Shown: in pieces, positions 17,584-27,374 of the stretch
Layout of the letters: each line of letters begins with the position of its first letter
How positions within the stretch are numbered: the first letter of the stretch is position 1
From: Massilia agri
GTDB taxonomy: Bacteria; Pseudomonadota; Gammaproteobacteria; Burkholderiales; Burkholderiaceae_D
NCBI RefSeq assembly: GCF_024753255.1
Contig: NZ_JANUHA010000001.1
Coordinates: 597,189-661,188, forward strand
Length of the DNA: 64,000 nucleotides
Direction: 5' to 3'
The notes under the pieces: generated by a model
Seen by the model: the letters and a program-made list of their open reading frames with translations, nothing else
Databases searched by the model: none
Told to the model about the DNA's origin: nothing
Translations under genes and position numbers: made by a program

Positions 17584-19446
17584 CTAGCTGTCCAGGTGCG
17601 AGATCAGGAGCCGGCGCGGGTCGGCGCCTTCGGTCTCCCCGTGCTGGCCGTCGACCGAAATCCCGACCGCGAGGATGTCGATCAAGAGCAGTTGCAGGAT
17701 GCGCGAGATCATCGACAGGAAGCTGGTGCTGTCCTCCGCATGGTCCACTGCCAGGCACACGGTTGCCTTGCGCGCCAGCGGCGACTGGCTGTTGCTGATC
17801 ACGATGACGTCGGCGCCGGCGCGGCGCGCGATGTCCACGGCTTCCAGCAGCTCGGCGATGCTGCCCGAATTCGACACGGCGATCACCACGTCTCCCGGCT
17901 GCAGCAGTTCCGCCGCCAGCTTGAACAGGTGCGAGTCGCCGTACAGCGAGGTCGGGATGCGGAAGCGGAAGAATTTGTGCTGCCCGTCCAGCGCCACCGC
18001 GCGCGAATTCCCCATCGCGAAAAACTCGACACGGCGTGCGCGGCTCACCAGCTCGATGGCCCGGTCGAGCGAGCGCACGTCGAGCTGGTCGCGGAAGCGC
18101 AGGATGGCGGAGACCGTGTTGTCGATCACCTTGGCCGACAGGTCATGGGTGCTGTCGCTGGTGCGCACCTGGCTGTGGCGCACCGGGATCGCTCCGGTCA
18201 GGCTGCTGGCGAACTTCAGCTTGAACTCGGCCAGGCCCTGGAAGCCGAGCGAGCGGCAGAAGCGGATCACGGTCGGCTGGCTGACGTCGGCCAGGCGCGC
18301 GATTTCGGCGATCGGCTCGTTCAGCACCAGGCGCGGCTGCTCGATGACGAGGGCCGCCACGCGCTGCTCGGCCGGGCTCAAGCTGTGGCGCAGGTTCTGC
18401 ACCCGCTCCATCAGGGTGTTGGCGCCGCTGCGGCCGCGCAGGTGCTCGGCCAGGATGGTCGCCACGCCGTGCAGCGCCGGATAGGGCGCGCTGATCACGT
18501 AGGTCGGGATTTGCGCGATGTAATCCGTGAAGCGCCCCTTGGCCTCGAAGCGTGCGCGAAACGGTGACCTGGCGAACCACTCGCCCATGCGCGGCACGAT
18601 GCCGCCGCCGATGAAGATGCCCCCAAAAGCGCCCAGGGTCACCGCCAGGTTGGCGGCTGCGGCGCCCAGCATGCCGCAGAAGCACTCCAGCACTTCCAGG
18701 CACAGCGGGTCCTGCGACTCGAGCGCGCAGGCGATGATGTCGGCCGCCTTTCGCGGCGGCGCATCGACGCCGTTGCGTTCGGCCAGCGCCCGGTGGATGA
18801 TTTCCATGCCGGGGCCGGAGATCAGGCGCTCGTTCGACACGTGCTGCCATTCGCGCCAGGCGGTCTGCAGGATGGCGAATTCGCGCTCGTCGCCGGGTGC
18901 GAAGTTCACGTGGCCGCCTTCGCTGCCGAGGGTGACGAAGCCGTCCTCGGTCGGGATCACGCCCGAGACGCCGAGGCCGGTGCCCGGACCGAGCACGCCG
19001 ATCACGGCCTTCGGCACAGGCGAACCCTGCCCCACCTGCATCAGGTCTTTCTCGCCGAAGCCGGGAATCGCCATCGCCAGCGCGGTGAAGTCGTTCACGA
19101 TCAGGAGCGTGGCCAAGCCCAGCTCGCGGCGCACGGCGTCGGTCGAGAACTGCCAGTCGCGGTTGGTCATGCGGACGAAGTCGCCGCTGATCGGATTGGC
19201 CACCGCGAGCGCCGCATGGTGCAGCTTGAGGTTGGCGTGGTCCTGCAGGTAGTAGCGCAGCAGGGGGACGATGCCTTCGAAGTCCTCGCACTTGAGCACG
19301 CGCACGGCGCCGAAGCTGCCGGGCGCCGTCTGCAGGGCCAGGCGCGCGTGGGTCGCGCCGATGTCCGCCAGCAGGCGCGGTCCGTCGGCGAATGCCGTGC
19401 GCGCGGACTTCTCCGCGAAGCTGGTCGCCTCCTGCTGGCTTCCCAT
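17584..19446 (-). CDS. glk: Bifunctional glucokinase / RpiR (HexR-like) regulator, copy 1
   Basis: A 620-residue fusion. Residues about 25-335 are a bacterial glucokinase (DIGATHARLAL phosphate loop, GPGTGLGVSG, GSEGGHVNFAP, GAFGGIFIGGG) that phosphorylates glucose with ATP. Residues about 345-420 are an RpiR helix-turn-helix (SPAEQRVAALV, IAEIARLADVSQPTVIRFCRSLGF). Residues about 460-600 are a SIS sugar-phosphate-binding domain. The fusion couples glucose-6-phosphate production to a HexR-like sensor. The start overlaps the alpha-glucosidase stop by one base (TAATG), so it is coupled. A near-identical paralogue sits at 30157-32016. Confidence 0.95.
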   Translation of the reverse strand: MGSQQEATSFAEKSARTAFADGPRLLADIGATHARLALQTAPGSFGAVRVLKCEDFEGIVPLLRYYLQDHANLKLHHAALAVANPISGDFVRMTNRDWQFSTDAVRRELGLATLLIVNDFTALAMAIPGFGEKDLMQVGQGSPVPKAVIGVLGPGTGLGVSGVIPTEDGFVTLGSEGGHVNFAPGDEREFAILQTAWREWQHVSNERLISGPGMEIIHRALAERNGVDAPPRKAADIIACALESQDPLCLEVLECFCGMLGAAAANLAVTLGAFGGIFIGGGIVPRMGEWFARSPFRARFEAKGRFTDYIAQIPTYVISAPYPALHGVATILAEHLRGRSGANTLMERVQNLRHSLSPAEQRVAALVIEQPRLVLNEPIAEIARLADVSQPTVIRFCRSLGFQGLAEFKLKFASSLTGAIPVRHSQVRTSDSTHDLSAKVIDNTVSAILRFRDQLDVRSLDRAIELVSRARRVEFFAMGNSRAVALDGQHKFFRFRIPTSLYGDSHLFKLAAELLQPGDVVIAVSNSGSIAELLEAVDIARRAGADVIVISNSQSPLARKATVCLAVDHAEDSTSFLSMISRILQLLLIDILAVGISVDGQHGETEGADPRRLLISHLDS

Positions 19447-21092
19447 TATTTGGTGTCCGCCGGGATGCTGCCGAACCAGGCGCCGTAGGGCGGCAGGCTC
19501 ACGCGGCCGCCGGCGGCCTCGCCCGGCAGGCCTTGCGCATCCAGCGCCGTGGCCTGGCCGCTTGCCGGCCAGTCGAAGCTGACCGGCTCGCTGCTGAGGT
19601 TGAAGGCGGCCAGCACGCTGTCCATGCCCTCGACGTCACGACGCAGGGCCAGCACCGGTTCGGGTGCGTCGAAGAAGTCGATGTCGCCGCGGGTCAGTTG
19701 CGGCATGGTCTTGCGCCAGGCGATGAAGCGGCGCTGGAAGTTCAGCATCGAATCCGGATCCTTGTCCTGCGCTTCGACGTTGGCGGCCAGGTGCGGCGCG
19801 GCCACCGGCAGCCAGGGCGTGCCGCGGGTGAAGCCGGCGTTCGGTGCTTCGCCCGTCCACGGCATCGGGGTGCGGCAGCCGTCGCGGCCCTTGAACTCGG
19901 GCCAGAAGGTGATGCCGTAGGGGTCCTGCAGGAGTTCAAAGGGGACGTCCGCTTCCGTCAGCGCCAGTTCGTCGCCCTGGTAGAGGCAGGGCGTGCCCTT
20001 GAGCGAGAGCTGCATCGCCAGCACCAGCTTGCCCAGGCTTGGGGTCGCGCATTGGCCTGCTGCGCCACCCCAGCGGGTCATCACGCGGATGGCGTCGTGG
20101 TTGCCGACCGACCAGGAGGCCCAGCCGTCCTTCACGCGCTCCTTGAATTCCTCGACCTGCTTGCGGATGTGGGCTGCCGTGAATTCCGGCGTGAGCAGGT
20201 TGAAGCTGTAGGCCATGTGCAGCTTGTCGCCGCCCTCGGTGTACTCGGCCATTTGCGCCAGCGCGTCGTCCGAGCTGACTTCGCCGATCGACACCGCGCC
20301 GAACTCGTTCAGCTGGGCACGCACGCGCTGCAGGAAGGCGACGTTCTCCGGCTGGGTCTTGTCGTAGATGTGGGCCTGCATGCCGTAGGGGTTCACGTCC
20401 GTGACGGTGGACGTGTCGCGCACCAGGGCCGGCGGATTGCTGCGCAGCTGGCGGTCATGGAAGTGGAACACGCAGGCGTCCATGCGCACGCCGTCCACGC
20501 CGCGTGCGAGCCAGAAGCGCTGCGCATCCAGGTGGGCCTGCTGCACCTCCGGGTTGTGGAAGTTCAGCTGCGGCTGGCTGGTGAGGAAGTTGTGCATGTA
20601 GTACTGCTTGCGGCGGGTGTCCCACTGCCAGGCCGAGCCGCCGAAGACCGACAGCCAGTTGTTCGGCGGGCAGCCGTCCGGCAGCGGATCGGCCCAGACG
20701 TACCAGCTTGACTTCGGATTGTCGCGGCTCTTGCGGCTTTCGACGAACCAGGGGTGGGTGTCGGCGGTGTGCGACATCACCTGGTCGATCATGATCTTCA
20801 GGCCCAGGCTGTGCGCTTTCGCGATCAGCCTGTCGAAGTCGGCCAGGGTGCCGAACAGCGGGTCGACGTCGCAGTAGTCGGCGATGTCGTAGCCGAAGTC
20901 CTTCATCGGCGACTTGAAGAAGGGAGACAGCCAGACGATGTCCACGCCCAGGCTCGCGATGTAGTCGAGCTTCTCGGTGATGCCGGCCAGGTCGCCCACG
21001 CCGTCGCCGTTGGTGTCGAGGTAGCTGCGCGGGTAGACCTGGTAGATGATGGCTTCTTTCCACCAGTCGGGGTTGGTCGAGATCTGGGTCAT
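19446..21092 (-). CDS. Alpha-glucosidase, GH13 (oligo-1,6-glucosidase/maltase type)
   Basis: A 548-residue GH13 enzyme without a signal peptide, so cytoplasmic. It should hydrolyse maltose and short dextrins to glucose. Seen: N-terminal WWKEAIIYQVYPRSYLDTNGDG, conserved DQVMSHT near 103, nucleophile Asp205 in GVRMDACVF, acid Glu271 in SIGEVSSDD, and the stabilising Asp333 in VGNHDAIRV. The GH13_23-like valine/methionine patterning suggests an alpha-1,4-glucosidase. First gene of the alpha-glucosidase-glucokinase operon. Confidence 0.93.
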   Translation of the reverse strand: MTQISTNPDWWKEAIIYQVYPRSYLDTNGDGVGDLAGITEKLDYIASLGVDIVWLSPFFKSPMKDFGYDIADYCDVDPLFGTLADFDRLIAKAHSLGLKIMIDQVMSHTADTHPWFVESRKSRDNPKSSWYVWADPLPDGCPPNNWLSVFGGSAWQWDTRRKQYYMHNFLTSQPQLNFHNPEVQQAHLDAQRFWLARGVDGVRMDACVFHFHDRQLRSNPPALVRDTSTVTDVNPYGMQAHIYDKTQPENVAFLQRVRAQLNEFGAVSIGEVSSDDALAQMAEYTEGGDKLHMAYSFNLLTPEFTAAHIRKQVEEFKERVKDGWASWSVGNHDAIRVMTRWGGAAGQCATPSLGKLVLAMQLSLKGTPCLYQGDELALTEADVPFELLQDPYGITFWPEFKGRDGCRTPMPWTGEAPNAGFTRGTPWLPVAAPHLAANVEAQDKDPDSMLNFQRRFIAWRKTMPQLTRGDIDFFDAPEPVLALRRDVEGMDSVLAAFNLSSEPVSFDWPASGQATALDAQGLPGEAAGGRVSLPPYGAWFGSIPADTK

Positions 21093-21125
21093 GGCTGGTC
21101 CGTCAGGGTTCGTGGAATTCTAGGC

Positions 21126-21154
21126 AATATACAGGATCGAGAAAAAGTTGACAA
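21126..21154 (-). promoter_or_regulatory. Sigma70 promoter of the alpha-glucosidase-glk operon
   Basis: TTGTCA (21154-21149), a 17-nt spacer and TATATT (21131-21126) upstream of the gene at 21092. The rest of 21155-21352 is AT-richer and holds a weak operator-like palindrome at 21240-21254; no gene is seen there. Confidence 0.7.
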
Positions 21155-21239
21155 TTACCCAGCATCAGACAATTTGCAAACATAACCCTTTGAATTCAAT
21201 TACTTACAAAATCCTCCCTTCCAGAGTCCCGAAACGCGA

Positions 21240-21254
21240 AGTAGCTAAACTACG
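21240..21254. promoter_or_regulatory. Weak HexR-like palindrome
   Basis: AGTAGC-TAA-ACTACG matches TGTAGT-N3-ACTACA at 9 of 12 positions. It lies between the divergent alpha-glucosidase and POT transporter genes. Confidence 0.35.
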
Positions 21255-21352
21255 AAAGTTCTGTATCTCGTTTGTTTCACAGCGATATTTTTATTGCAAA
21301 GTTCCATGAGCTCGGCATAGGATCGCGTCTGTTTCGATTTCCCGAGGACGCC

Positions 21353-22933
21353 ATGAATTCTCCAGCACCGGCCGAGGTCAAAAGCGCAGGCCGCATGCCG
21401 CGCCAGATCCCCTACATCATCGCCAACGAAGGTTGCGAGCGCTTCAGCTTCTACGGGATGCGCAACATCCTGACGCCCTTCCTGATCTCGACCCTGCTGC
21501 TCTTCGTGGCCCAGGAACATCGCGCCAGCGAAGCCAAGCATGTGTTCCACACCTTCATGATGGGCGTGTACTTCTTCCCGCTGCTGGGCGGCTGGCTGGC
21601 CGACCGCTTCTTCGGCAAGTACAACACCATCTTCTGGTTCAGCCTCATCTACTGCGCCGGCCACGCCTGCCTCGCCATCTTCGAGCACAGCGTCGAGGGC
21701 TTCTACTTCGGCCTGTTCCTGATCGCCTTCGGCTCGGGCGGCATCAAGCCGCTGGTGGCCTCGTTCGTGGGCGACCAGTTCGACAAGACGAACAAGGACA
21801 AGGCGAAGGTGGTGTTCGACGCCTTCTACTGGATCATCAACTTCGGCTCCTTCTTCGCTTCGCTGCTGATGCCGCTCTTCCTGCGCGACTACGGCCCCTC
21901 GGTGGCCTTCGGCATCCCGGGCATCCTGATGTTCATTGCCACCATGGTCCTGTGGAGCGGCAAGAAGAAGTACGTGCACGTGCCCCCAAGCCAGAGCGAC
22001 CCGCATTCCTTCCTGCGCGTGGTGCGCACCGCCTTGTTCGCGCAGCAGGCGGGCAAGGGCCGTCCGGGCCTGGTCGTCGCCGCGTTTGCCGCGGCGGCGG
22101 CTGTCGCCTCGCTGGCCATGACCCCGAGCTGGGGCTTCGTGATCGCCGCCTGCACCGCCCTCGTGCTGCTGCTGGCCGGCATCGGCATCGGCGCCTCGCT
22201 GCAGCTCGAGCGCGCCCGCGGCGCCCATCCCGACATCGCGGTGGACGGCGTACGCGCCGTGCTGCGCATCCTGATCGTGTTCGGCCTGGTCACGCCCTTC
22301 TGGTCGCTGTTCGACCAGAAGGCTTCGACCTGGATCGTGCAGGCCAACGCCATGTCGACCGAAGTGAACCTGTTCGGCTGGACCTTCGACGTCATTCCCG
22401 CCCAGATGCAGGCGCTCAATCCGCTGCTGGTGATGATCCTCATCCCCTTCAACAACCTGGTGCTGTTCCCGCTGCTGACAAAAGTGGGCCTGATCCCGAC
22501 CGCCCTGCGCCGCATGACCGCCGGCATTGCCTTCTCGGCGCTGGCCTGGATCGTGGTGGGCAACCTGCAGGTGCAGCTGGACGCGGGCGACGCGGTGTCG
22601 ATCGCCTGGCAGATCCTGCCGTATGCCCTCCTGACGCTGGGCGAGGTGCTGGTCTCGGCCACCGGTCTCGAATTCGCCTACAGCCAGGCGCCTGCCTCGA
22701 TGAAGGGCGTGATCATGGCGCTGTGGTATCTGGCGGTCACCGTCGGCAACCTGTGGGTGCTGATCGTGAACGCGGGCGTGAAGAACGAGGCCGTGATCGC
22801 CCACATCGAAAGCTCCGGTGTGGGGGTGATGGCCTTCCAGATGTACTTCTTCGCCGGCTTCGCGCTGCTGGCGGCCCTGGTGTTCGGGCTGTACGCCAAG
22901 CGTTACAAGATGGTCGATCACTACCGCGGCTGA
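21353..22933 (+). CDS. POT/PTR2-family proton-dependent oligopeptide transporter
   Basis: A 526-residue MFS protein with about 14 hydrophobic segments and the POT signature ExxERFxxYG (Glu26, Glu29, Arg30, Phe31 in NEGCERFSFYG), plus FSLIYCAGHACLA and the GSGGIKPLVASFVGDQF loop. It should import di- and tripeptides with protons through the inner membrane. The ATG at 21353 has GAGG upstream; an earlier in-frame ATG at 21272 lies in the promoter region. It is set between alpha-glucosidase and pullulanase, an unusual setting for a peptide carrier. Confidence 0.92.
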   Translation: MNSPAPAEVKSAGRMPRQIPYIIANEGCERFSFYGMRNILTPFLISTLLLFVAQEHRASEAKHVFHTFMMGVYFFPLLGGWLADRFFGKYNTIFWFSLIYCAGHACLAIFEHSVEGFYFGLFLIAFGSGGIKPLVASFVGDQFDKTNKDKAKVVFDAFYWIINFGSFFASLLMPLFLRDYGPSVAFGIPGILMFIATMVLWSGKKKYVHVPPSQSDPHSFLRVVRTALFAQQAGKGRPGLVVAAFAAAAAVASLAMTPSWGFVIAACTALVLLLAGIGIGASLQLERARGAHPDIAVDGVRAVLRILIVFGLVTPFWSLFDQKASTWIVQANAMSTEVNLFGWTFDVIPAQMQALNPLLVMILIPFNNLVLFPLLTKVGLIPTALRRMTAGIAFSALAWIVVGNLQVQLDAGDAVSIAWQILPYALLTLGEVLVSATGLEFAYSQAPASMKGVIMALWYLAVTVGNLWVLIVNAGVKNEAVIAHIESSGVGVMAFQMYFFAGFALLAALVFGLYAKRYKMVDHYRG

Positions 22934-22971
22934 TTATTTACCTGACTGGCGGGGCTGCTGCCGCGTGACAG

Positions 22972-22998
22972 CGTGGGCGGGAGGTCCCGCCCACCTAA
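22972..22998. other. Hairpin between the POT and pullulanase genes
   Basis: GTGGGCGGGAGGTCCCGCCCAC is a strong palindrome just before the pullulanase start. It has no T run, so it could be an mRNA stability or attenuation structure rather than a terminator. Confidence 0.4.
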
Positions 22999-22999
22999 C

Positions 23000-25708
23000 A
23001 TGCTTACACTCCGATACCTCGCCCTCGCGGCCACTGCCCTCGCCTCTTCCGCCCACGCCGCCGTGCCGCTCGCGGCCTGCGACGATCCCGCCTTCCAGCA
23101 GGTCCTGCACGCGTCGAACGCCACGCTGGACGCCCGTGCCGTCTGGCTCGACGGCCGGCGCCTGACCTGGCCCGGCGCCAACGCCGGCACCTTCAAGCTC
23201 TATCACTCCGCCACGGCCGCCATCGTCGCGACGCCGGGCGCGAAGGTCGCGGGCGCCGATGGCGCCCTGGTGCTCGCGCCGTCCGCCACGGCCGTGCCTG
23301 CCCGCTTCAGGTATGTGGCGAACGGCCCCGTGCTGGCGCTGGGTGCGGCCGACCTGAAACGCGTCAAGGAGCTGCACCGCGGCCAGCTGGTGCTGGTGCA
23401 GGAAGCCCCTGACGGCACGGTACGCGACGCGACCCGCATCCAGGCGGCAGGCGCGCTGGATGATTTGTACGCGGCAGCCGAGAACATCGCCGACCTGGGC
23501 GCCACGCCGAAGAAGAATCGCACCACCTTCCGCCTGTGGGCCCCGACCGCCCGCAACGTCGCCGTCTGCACCTACGACAGCGGCAGCGGCCGCGCGAGCG
23601 CCGTGCACGAGATGGCCTTCGACGGTCGCACCGGCGCCTGGGAAGCCCAGGTATCCAGGGATCTCTCGGGCAGCTACTACAGGTACGCCGTGGACGTGGC
23701 CGTCAACGGCATGGGACTGGTGCGCAACCTCGTCACCGACCCGTATTCCGTCAGCCTGACCACGGACTCGAAGCGCAGCTACGTCGCCGACCTCGACGCG
23801 CCGGCGCTCAAGCCCAAGGGCTGGGACGCCACCCGCGCGCCGAACACGGTGAAAGCCCAGACCGACATGGTCATCTACGAGCTGCACGTGCGCGACTTCT
23901 CGATCAACGACCCCAGCGTGCCGGAACAGAAGCGCGGCAAGTACACGGCTTTCGGGGAGACGAACTCGAACGGCATGCGCCACCTGAAGGCCCTGGCCAG
24001 CGCCGGCCTGACCGACATCCACCTGCTGCCCGTGTACGACATCGGCAGCGTGCCGGAAAAGGATTGCGCCGTGCCGCAACCTGCGGGCAGCCCGGACGGC
24101 GAAAGCCAGCAGGCCCTCACCCGCAAGACCGCGCACACGGACTGCTTCAACTGGGGCTATGACCCCTACCACTACAGCGCACCGGAAGGCAGCTACGCGA
24201 GCGACCCGTCGGATGGTGCACGCCGCATCCTGGAATTCCGTCAAATGGTGATGGACCTGCACCGGTCCGGCCTGCGCGTCGGTACCGATGTGGTCTACAA
24301 CCACACCTTCATCGCCGGCCAGGAAGAAAAGTCGGTGCTGGACCGCGTGGTGCCGGGTTACTACCACCGCCTGAACGCGTTGGGGACCATCGAACGCTCC
24401 ACCTGCTGCGACAACACGGCCACCGAGAACCGCATGATGGCCAAGCTGATGATCGACTCCGCGGAACTCTGGACCCGCCACTACAAGATCGACTCCTTCC
24501 GCTTCGACCTGATGGGCCACCAGCCGCGCGAAGCGATGGAGCGCCTGCAGAAGCGCGTCGACAAGGCCGCGGGCCGCCACGTCCAGCTGATCGGCGAAGG
24601 CTGGAACTTCGGCGAGGTGGCCAACGGCGCGCGCTTCGTACAGGCGTCCCAGCTGTCGCTGAACGGTTCCGGCATCGGCACCTTCAGCGACCGCGCACGC
24701 GACGCCGTGCGCGGCGGCAGCGCCGGCGACTCGGGCGAGGCGATGATCCGCCGCCAGGGCTATATCAACGGCCTGGTCTACGATCCGAACGCGCTGGGCG
24801 GCGAGCACAAGACGGCCGACCTCTTGAAGGCGGCCGACATGATCCGCGTCGGCCTGGCCGGCTCGGTGCGCCCGTTCGCTTTCCAGACCTTCGACGGCAA
24901 GCAGAGCACGCTGGAAGCGATCCCTTACGGCGACCAGCCGGCCGGCTACGCGAGCCAGCCCGGTGAAGTGGTGAACTACGTCGAGAACCACGACAACCAG
25001 ACGCTGTTCGACATCAATGTGCTCAAGCTGCCGGTGGCGACCCCTGCGAACGAGCGCGCCCGTGTGCAGGTGCTGGGCATGGCGATCAACGCCTTCAGCC
25101 AGGGTGTGGCCTACTACCACGCCGGCATCGACACGCTGCGTTCGAAGTCCCTGGACAAGAACAGCTTCAATGCAGGCGACTGGTTCAACCGGATCGACTG
25201 GAGCTACCAGGACAACTACTTCGGCACCGGCCTGCCGCAGAGCGACGACAACGGCAAGGACTGGCCGCTGCTCAAGCCCTACCTGGCGCAGGCCGCCGCG
25301 ATCAAGCCCCTGCCTGCCGACATCGCTTTTGCCCGCGACGCCTTCCGCGACCTGCTGGCGATCCGCGCCAGCTCGACGCTGTTCCGGATGCGCAGTACCT
25401 CCGACATCGTCCAGCGCCTGCGCTTCTTCAACACGGGACCGCGGCAAGAGCCGACCGTGCTGGCGGCCTGGATCGACGGCAAGGGGTACCAGGGCGCGAA
25501 GTTCGCCGGCCTGGGCTACCTGGTGAATGTGGACAAGGTGGCGCACACGGTGTCGGACGAGGCCTTGCGCGGCAAGCGCCTGGCGCTGCACCCGGTGCAC
25601 CGGGCTGCAAACGCCGCCGACAAGCGTGCCGCACAGGCGCGTTTCGACAGCGCGAGCGGCAGCTTTACCGTGCCGGCGCGCACGGCCGTGGTGTTCGTCG
25701 CCGAATAA
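23000..25708 (+). CDS. pulA: Pullulanase-type alpha-1,6-glucosidase, GH13
   Basis: A 902-residue exported debranching enzyme. Signal peptide at residues 1-20 (ending SAHA), an N-terminal pullulanase-associated region, a CBM48-like module (TTFRLWAPTARNVAVCTY, about 175-260), and a GH13 barrel with FNWGYDPYHY near 384 (the pullulanase YNWGYDP motif). Nucleophile Asp503 in DSFRFDLMGH, acid Glu533 in IGEGWNFGE, Asp665 in VENHDNQTLFD; a C-terminal beta domain follows. It cleaves alpha-1,6 branches of starch or pullulan. The ATG at 23000 is taken because it begins the signal peptide. Confidence 0.93.
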   Translation: MLTLRYLALAATALASSAHAAVPLAACDDPAFQQVLHASNATLDARAVWLDGRRLTWPGANAGTFKLYHSATAAIVATPGAKVAGADGALVLAPSATAVPARFRYVANGPVLALGAADLKRVKELHRGQLVLVQEAPDGTVRDATRIQAAGALDDLYAAAENIADLGATPKKNRTTFRLWAPTARNVAVCTYDSGSGRASAVHEMAFDGRTGAWEAQVSRDLSGSYYRYAVDVAVNGMGLVRNLVTDPYSVSLTTDSKRSYVADLDAPALKPKGWDATRAPNTVKAQTDMVIYELHVRDFSINDPSVPEQKRGKYTAFGETNSNGMRHLKALASAGLTDIHLLPVYDIGSVPEKDCAVPQPAGSPDGESQQALTRKTAHTDCFNWGYDPYHYSAPEGSYASDPSDGARRILEFRQMVMDLHRSGLRVGTDVVYNHTFIAGQEEKSVLDRVVPGYYHRLNALGTIERSTCCDNTATENRMMAKLMIDSAELWTRHYKIDSFRFDLMGHQPREAMERLQKRVDKAAGRHVQLIGEGWNFGEVANGARFVQASQLSLNGSGIGTFSDRARDAVRGGSAGDSGEAMIRRQGYINGLVYDPNALGGEHKTADLLKAADMIRVGLAGSVRPFAFQTFDGKQSTLEAIPYGDQPAGYASQPGEVVNYVENHDNQTLFDINVLKLPVATPANERARVQVLGMAINAFSQGVAYYHAGIDTLRSKSLDKNSFNAGDWFNRIDWSYQDNYFGTGLPQSDDNGKDWPLLKPYLAQAAAIKPLPADIAFARDAFRDLLAIRASSTLFRMRSTSDIVQRLRFFNTGPRQEPTVLAAWIDGKGYQGAKFAGLGYLVNVDKVAHTVSDEALRGKRLALHPVHRAANAADKRAAQARFDSASGSFTVPARTAVVFVAE

Positions 25709-25718
25709 GAAGGAAGGA

Positions 25719-26033
25719 TCAGCCCGCCGCGTCGACGAGGCGGGCAATCTCGACCGAGCCCTTCTCGTCGAAGATCGGGCAGCGTTCCGCCACTTCGACG
25801 GCCGCATTGAAATCCACCGCGGCGATAACCGAATAGCCCGACAGCGAAGCGCTGTTGAGCTTCGGGCCGCGCAGGCGGCTCGGCACCTCGACGCTGCTGC
25901 GCGCCAGGCCGCCGCGCTCGACCAGCGCGCTGCCCAGGGAATCGAACCACGCGTTCCAGCGCGCGGCATCGTGCTGCGGGCCTTCCGACTCGTCGACGGT
26001 CGAGCCCCGGTAAACGATCAGGTAACGCTCCAT
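25719..26033 (-). CDS. YCII-related domain protein
   Basis: A 104-residue protein beginning MERYLIVYRGS with a GYSVIAAVDFNAAVEVAERCP segment, the alpha-beta plait pattern of YCII/DGPF-type small proteins. A GAGGAGGG ribosome site lies upstream. Biochemical role unknown; relatives are found with sigma factors or stress genes. Convergent with pulA, 10 bp from its stop. Confidence 0.75.
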   Translation of the reverse strand: MERYLIVYRGSTVDESEGPQHDAARWNAWFDSLGSALVERGGLARSSVEVPSRLRGPKLNSASLSGYSVIAAVDFNAAVEVAERCPIFDEKGSVEIARLVDAAG

Positions 26034-26105
26034 GGTTCCCTCCTCAAAGTGTCCCGGAAACCTTAGCAGAAGCCCGATCGGGGCGACGCACCGCTGAGCG
26101 AGCGT

Positions 26106-26513
26106 CTAGTTGGACGCGGACACGTTGTAACCGCTCACGCGCCAGCTGCCGTCCTTCTCGTGCACCGTGGTGACGGTCTCGGTCACATTGCTGTCCGACT
26201 TGAACTTCGAATCGTATTCGAACGCCAGCTGGCCCTTGCCCTTCTCGCTGCTGCCCTTCAGCTTGCGCGACTTCAAGTCGCCCAGCGTTGCGCGGCTCAC
26301 GTTGATGATCGAACCCCAGAAGAACTGGTTGGTGTCCTTGCGCACATTGGCCGAGCTGGCGCGCCAGGCGGCTCCGGTGTCGCCATTGTCCACCAGCTTC
26401 AGCCAGCTTTCGGCCGCGGCACGGGCGGCTGCGGTGTCCTTCGTGTCCTGGGCCATTGCGGTGGCGCCCAACAGCAGGCTTGCCGTGAGGACGGCGGATA
26501 CGATCGTTTTCAA
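26106..26513 (-). CDS. DUF4019-type exported protein
   Basis: A 135-residue protein with a clear signal peptide (LKTIVSAVLTASLLLGATAMAQ when started at the TTG at 26513) followed by a DUF4019 pattern: AAESWLKLVDNGDTGAAWRAS and repeated strands with WGSIINVSRATLGDLKSRKL. The TTG start is preferred because AGGGAG lies about 7 nt upstream and it gives the expected signal peptide; the in-frame ATG at 26543 has no ribosome site. Periplasmic, function unknown. Confidence 0.75.
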   Translation of the reverse strand: MKTIVSAVLTASLLLGATAMAQDTKDTAAARAAAESWLKLVDNGDTGAAWRASSANVRKDTNQFFWGSIINVSRATLGDLKSRKLKGSSEKGKGQLAFEYDSKFKSDSNVTETVTTVHEKDGSWRVSGYNVSASN

Positions 26514-26636
26514 GATGCTCTCCCTAAGGTCGGATGAAAGCATCCTAGCGCGGCGCACCCGCGGTCGCCCCCCCGCTTCGACAGACTGCAGGAAGCGGGG
26601 AATGGGCGGTGAAAAACCGGGTTCAGGCGTAAAGGT

Positions 26637-27374
26637 TCATGCGTAAGACAGGCCCAGCTGCGCCAGGATCGCGTCCTTGATCTCCTGCAGCGCCGGTTGC
26701 GACACCTTGCGCGGATGCGGCTGGGTGATCGGGAACACGGTCGCCACCCTGGTCGGCCGCGAGGACAGCACGACGATCCGGTCGGCCAGGTAGATCGCTT
26801 CCTCGACGTCGTGGGTGATCAGGAGCACGGTGTGGTTTTCCTCGCGCAGCACCCGCAGCAATTCGTTCCTCATCCTGAGCGCGGTGAGCGCGTCGAGCGC
26901 CGAGAAGGGCTCGTCCATGAGCACGATGTCCGGCTTGACCGCCAGCGCGCGCGCGATCTCCACCCGCTTGAGCATGCCGCCGGACAGCTCGTGGGGATAG
27001 GCCTTCTCGAATCCCTTGAGTCCGACCATCTCGGCGTAATGGTCGGCCGTCGCCACGTCCGCGGCGCGATCCTTGCCGGGCAGGCCGAACATCAGGTTCT
27101 CGCGCACGGTCAGCCAGGGGAACACGGAACCATGCTGCGAGATCACGATGGCGTTCGGCGAAGGCCGCGTGACCGGCACGCCGTCGATCGCCACCGCGCC
27201 GCTGTCGGGCCGCTCGAAGCCTGCCAGCAGCTTCATCAGGGTCGACTTGCCGCAGCCCGAGGGGCCGACGATGGCCACGAATTCGCCCGGCGCGACCTCG
27301 AGGTCGATGCCGTCGATGACCTGCAGCGCGCGGAATCCCTTGCGCAGCCCCTTGATCGCGATCTTAGCGTCCAT
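26637..27374 (-). CDS. ABC importer ATPase, NrtD/SsuB/TauB family
   Basis: A 245-residue ATPase: Walker [12 protein letters not shown] near residue 37, Q-loop region [14 protein letters not shown], signature [15 protein letters not shown], Walker [13 protein letters not shown] and the H-loop [16 protein letters not shown], a combination typical of nitrate/taurine/sulfonate importers. It is last in a six-gene operon and overlaps the permease gene by 11 bp. The substrate is not indicated by the ATPase itself. Confidence 0.93.
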   Translation of the reverse strand: MDAKIAIKGLRKGFRALQVIDGIDLEVAPGEFVAIVGPSGCGKSTLMKLLAGFERPDSGAVAIDGVPVTRPSPNAIVISQHGSVFPWLTVRENLMFGLPGKDRAADVATADHYAEMVGLKGFEKAYPHELSGGMLKRVEIARALAVKPDIVLMDEPFSALDALTALRMRNELLRVLREENHTVLLITHDVEEAIYLADRIVVLSSRPTRVATVFPITQPHPRKVSQPALQEIKDAILAQLGLSYA

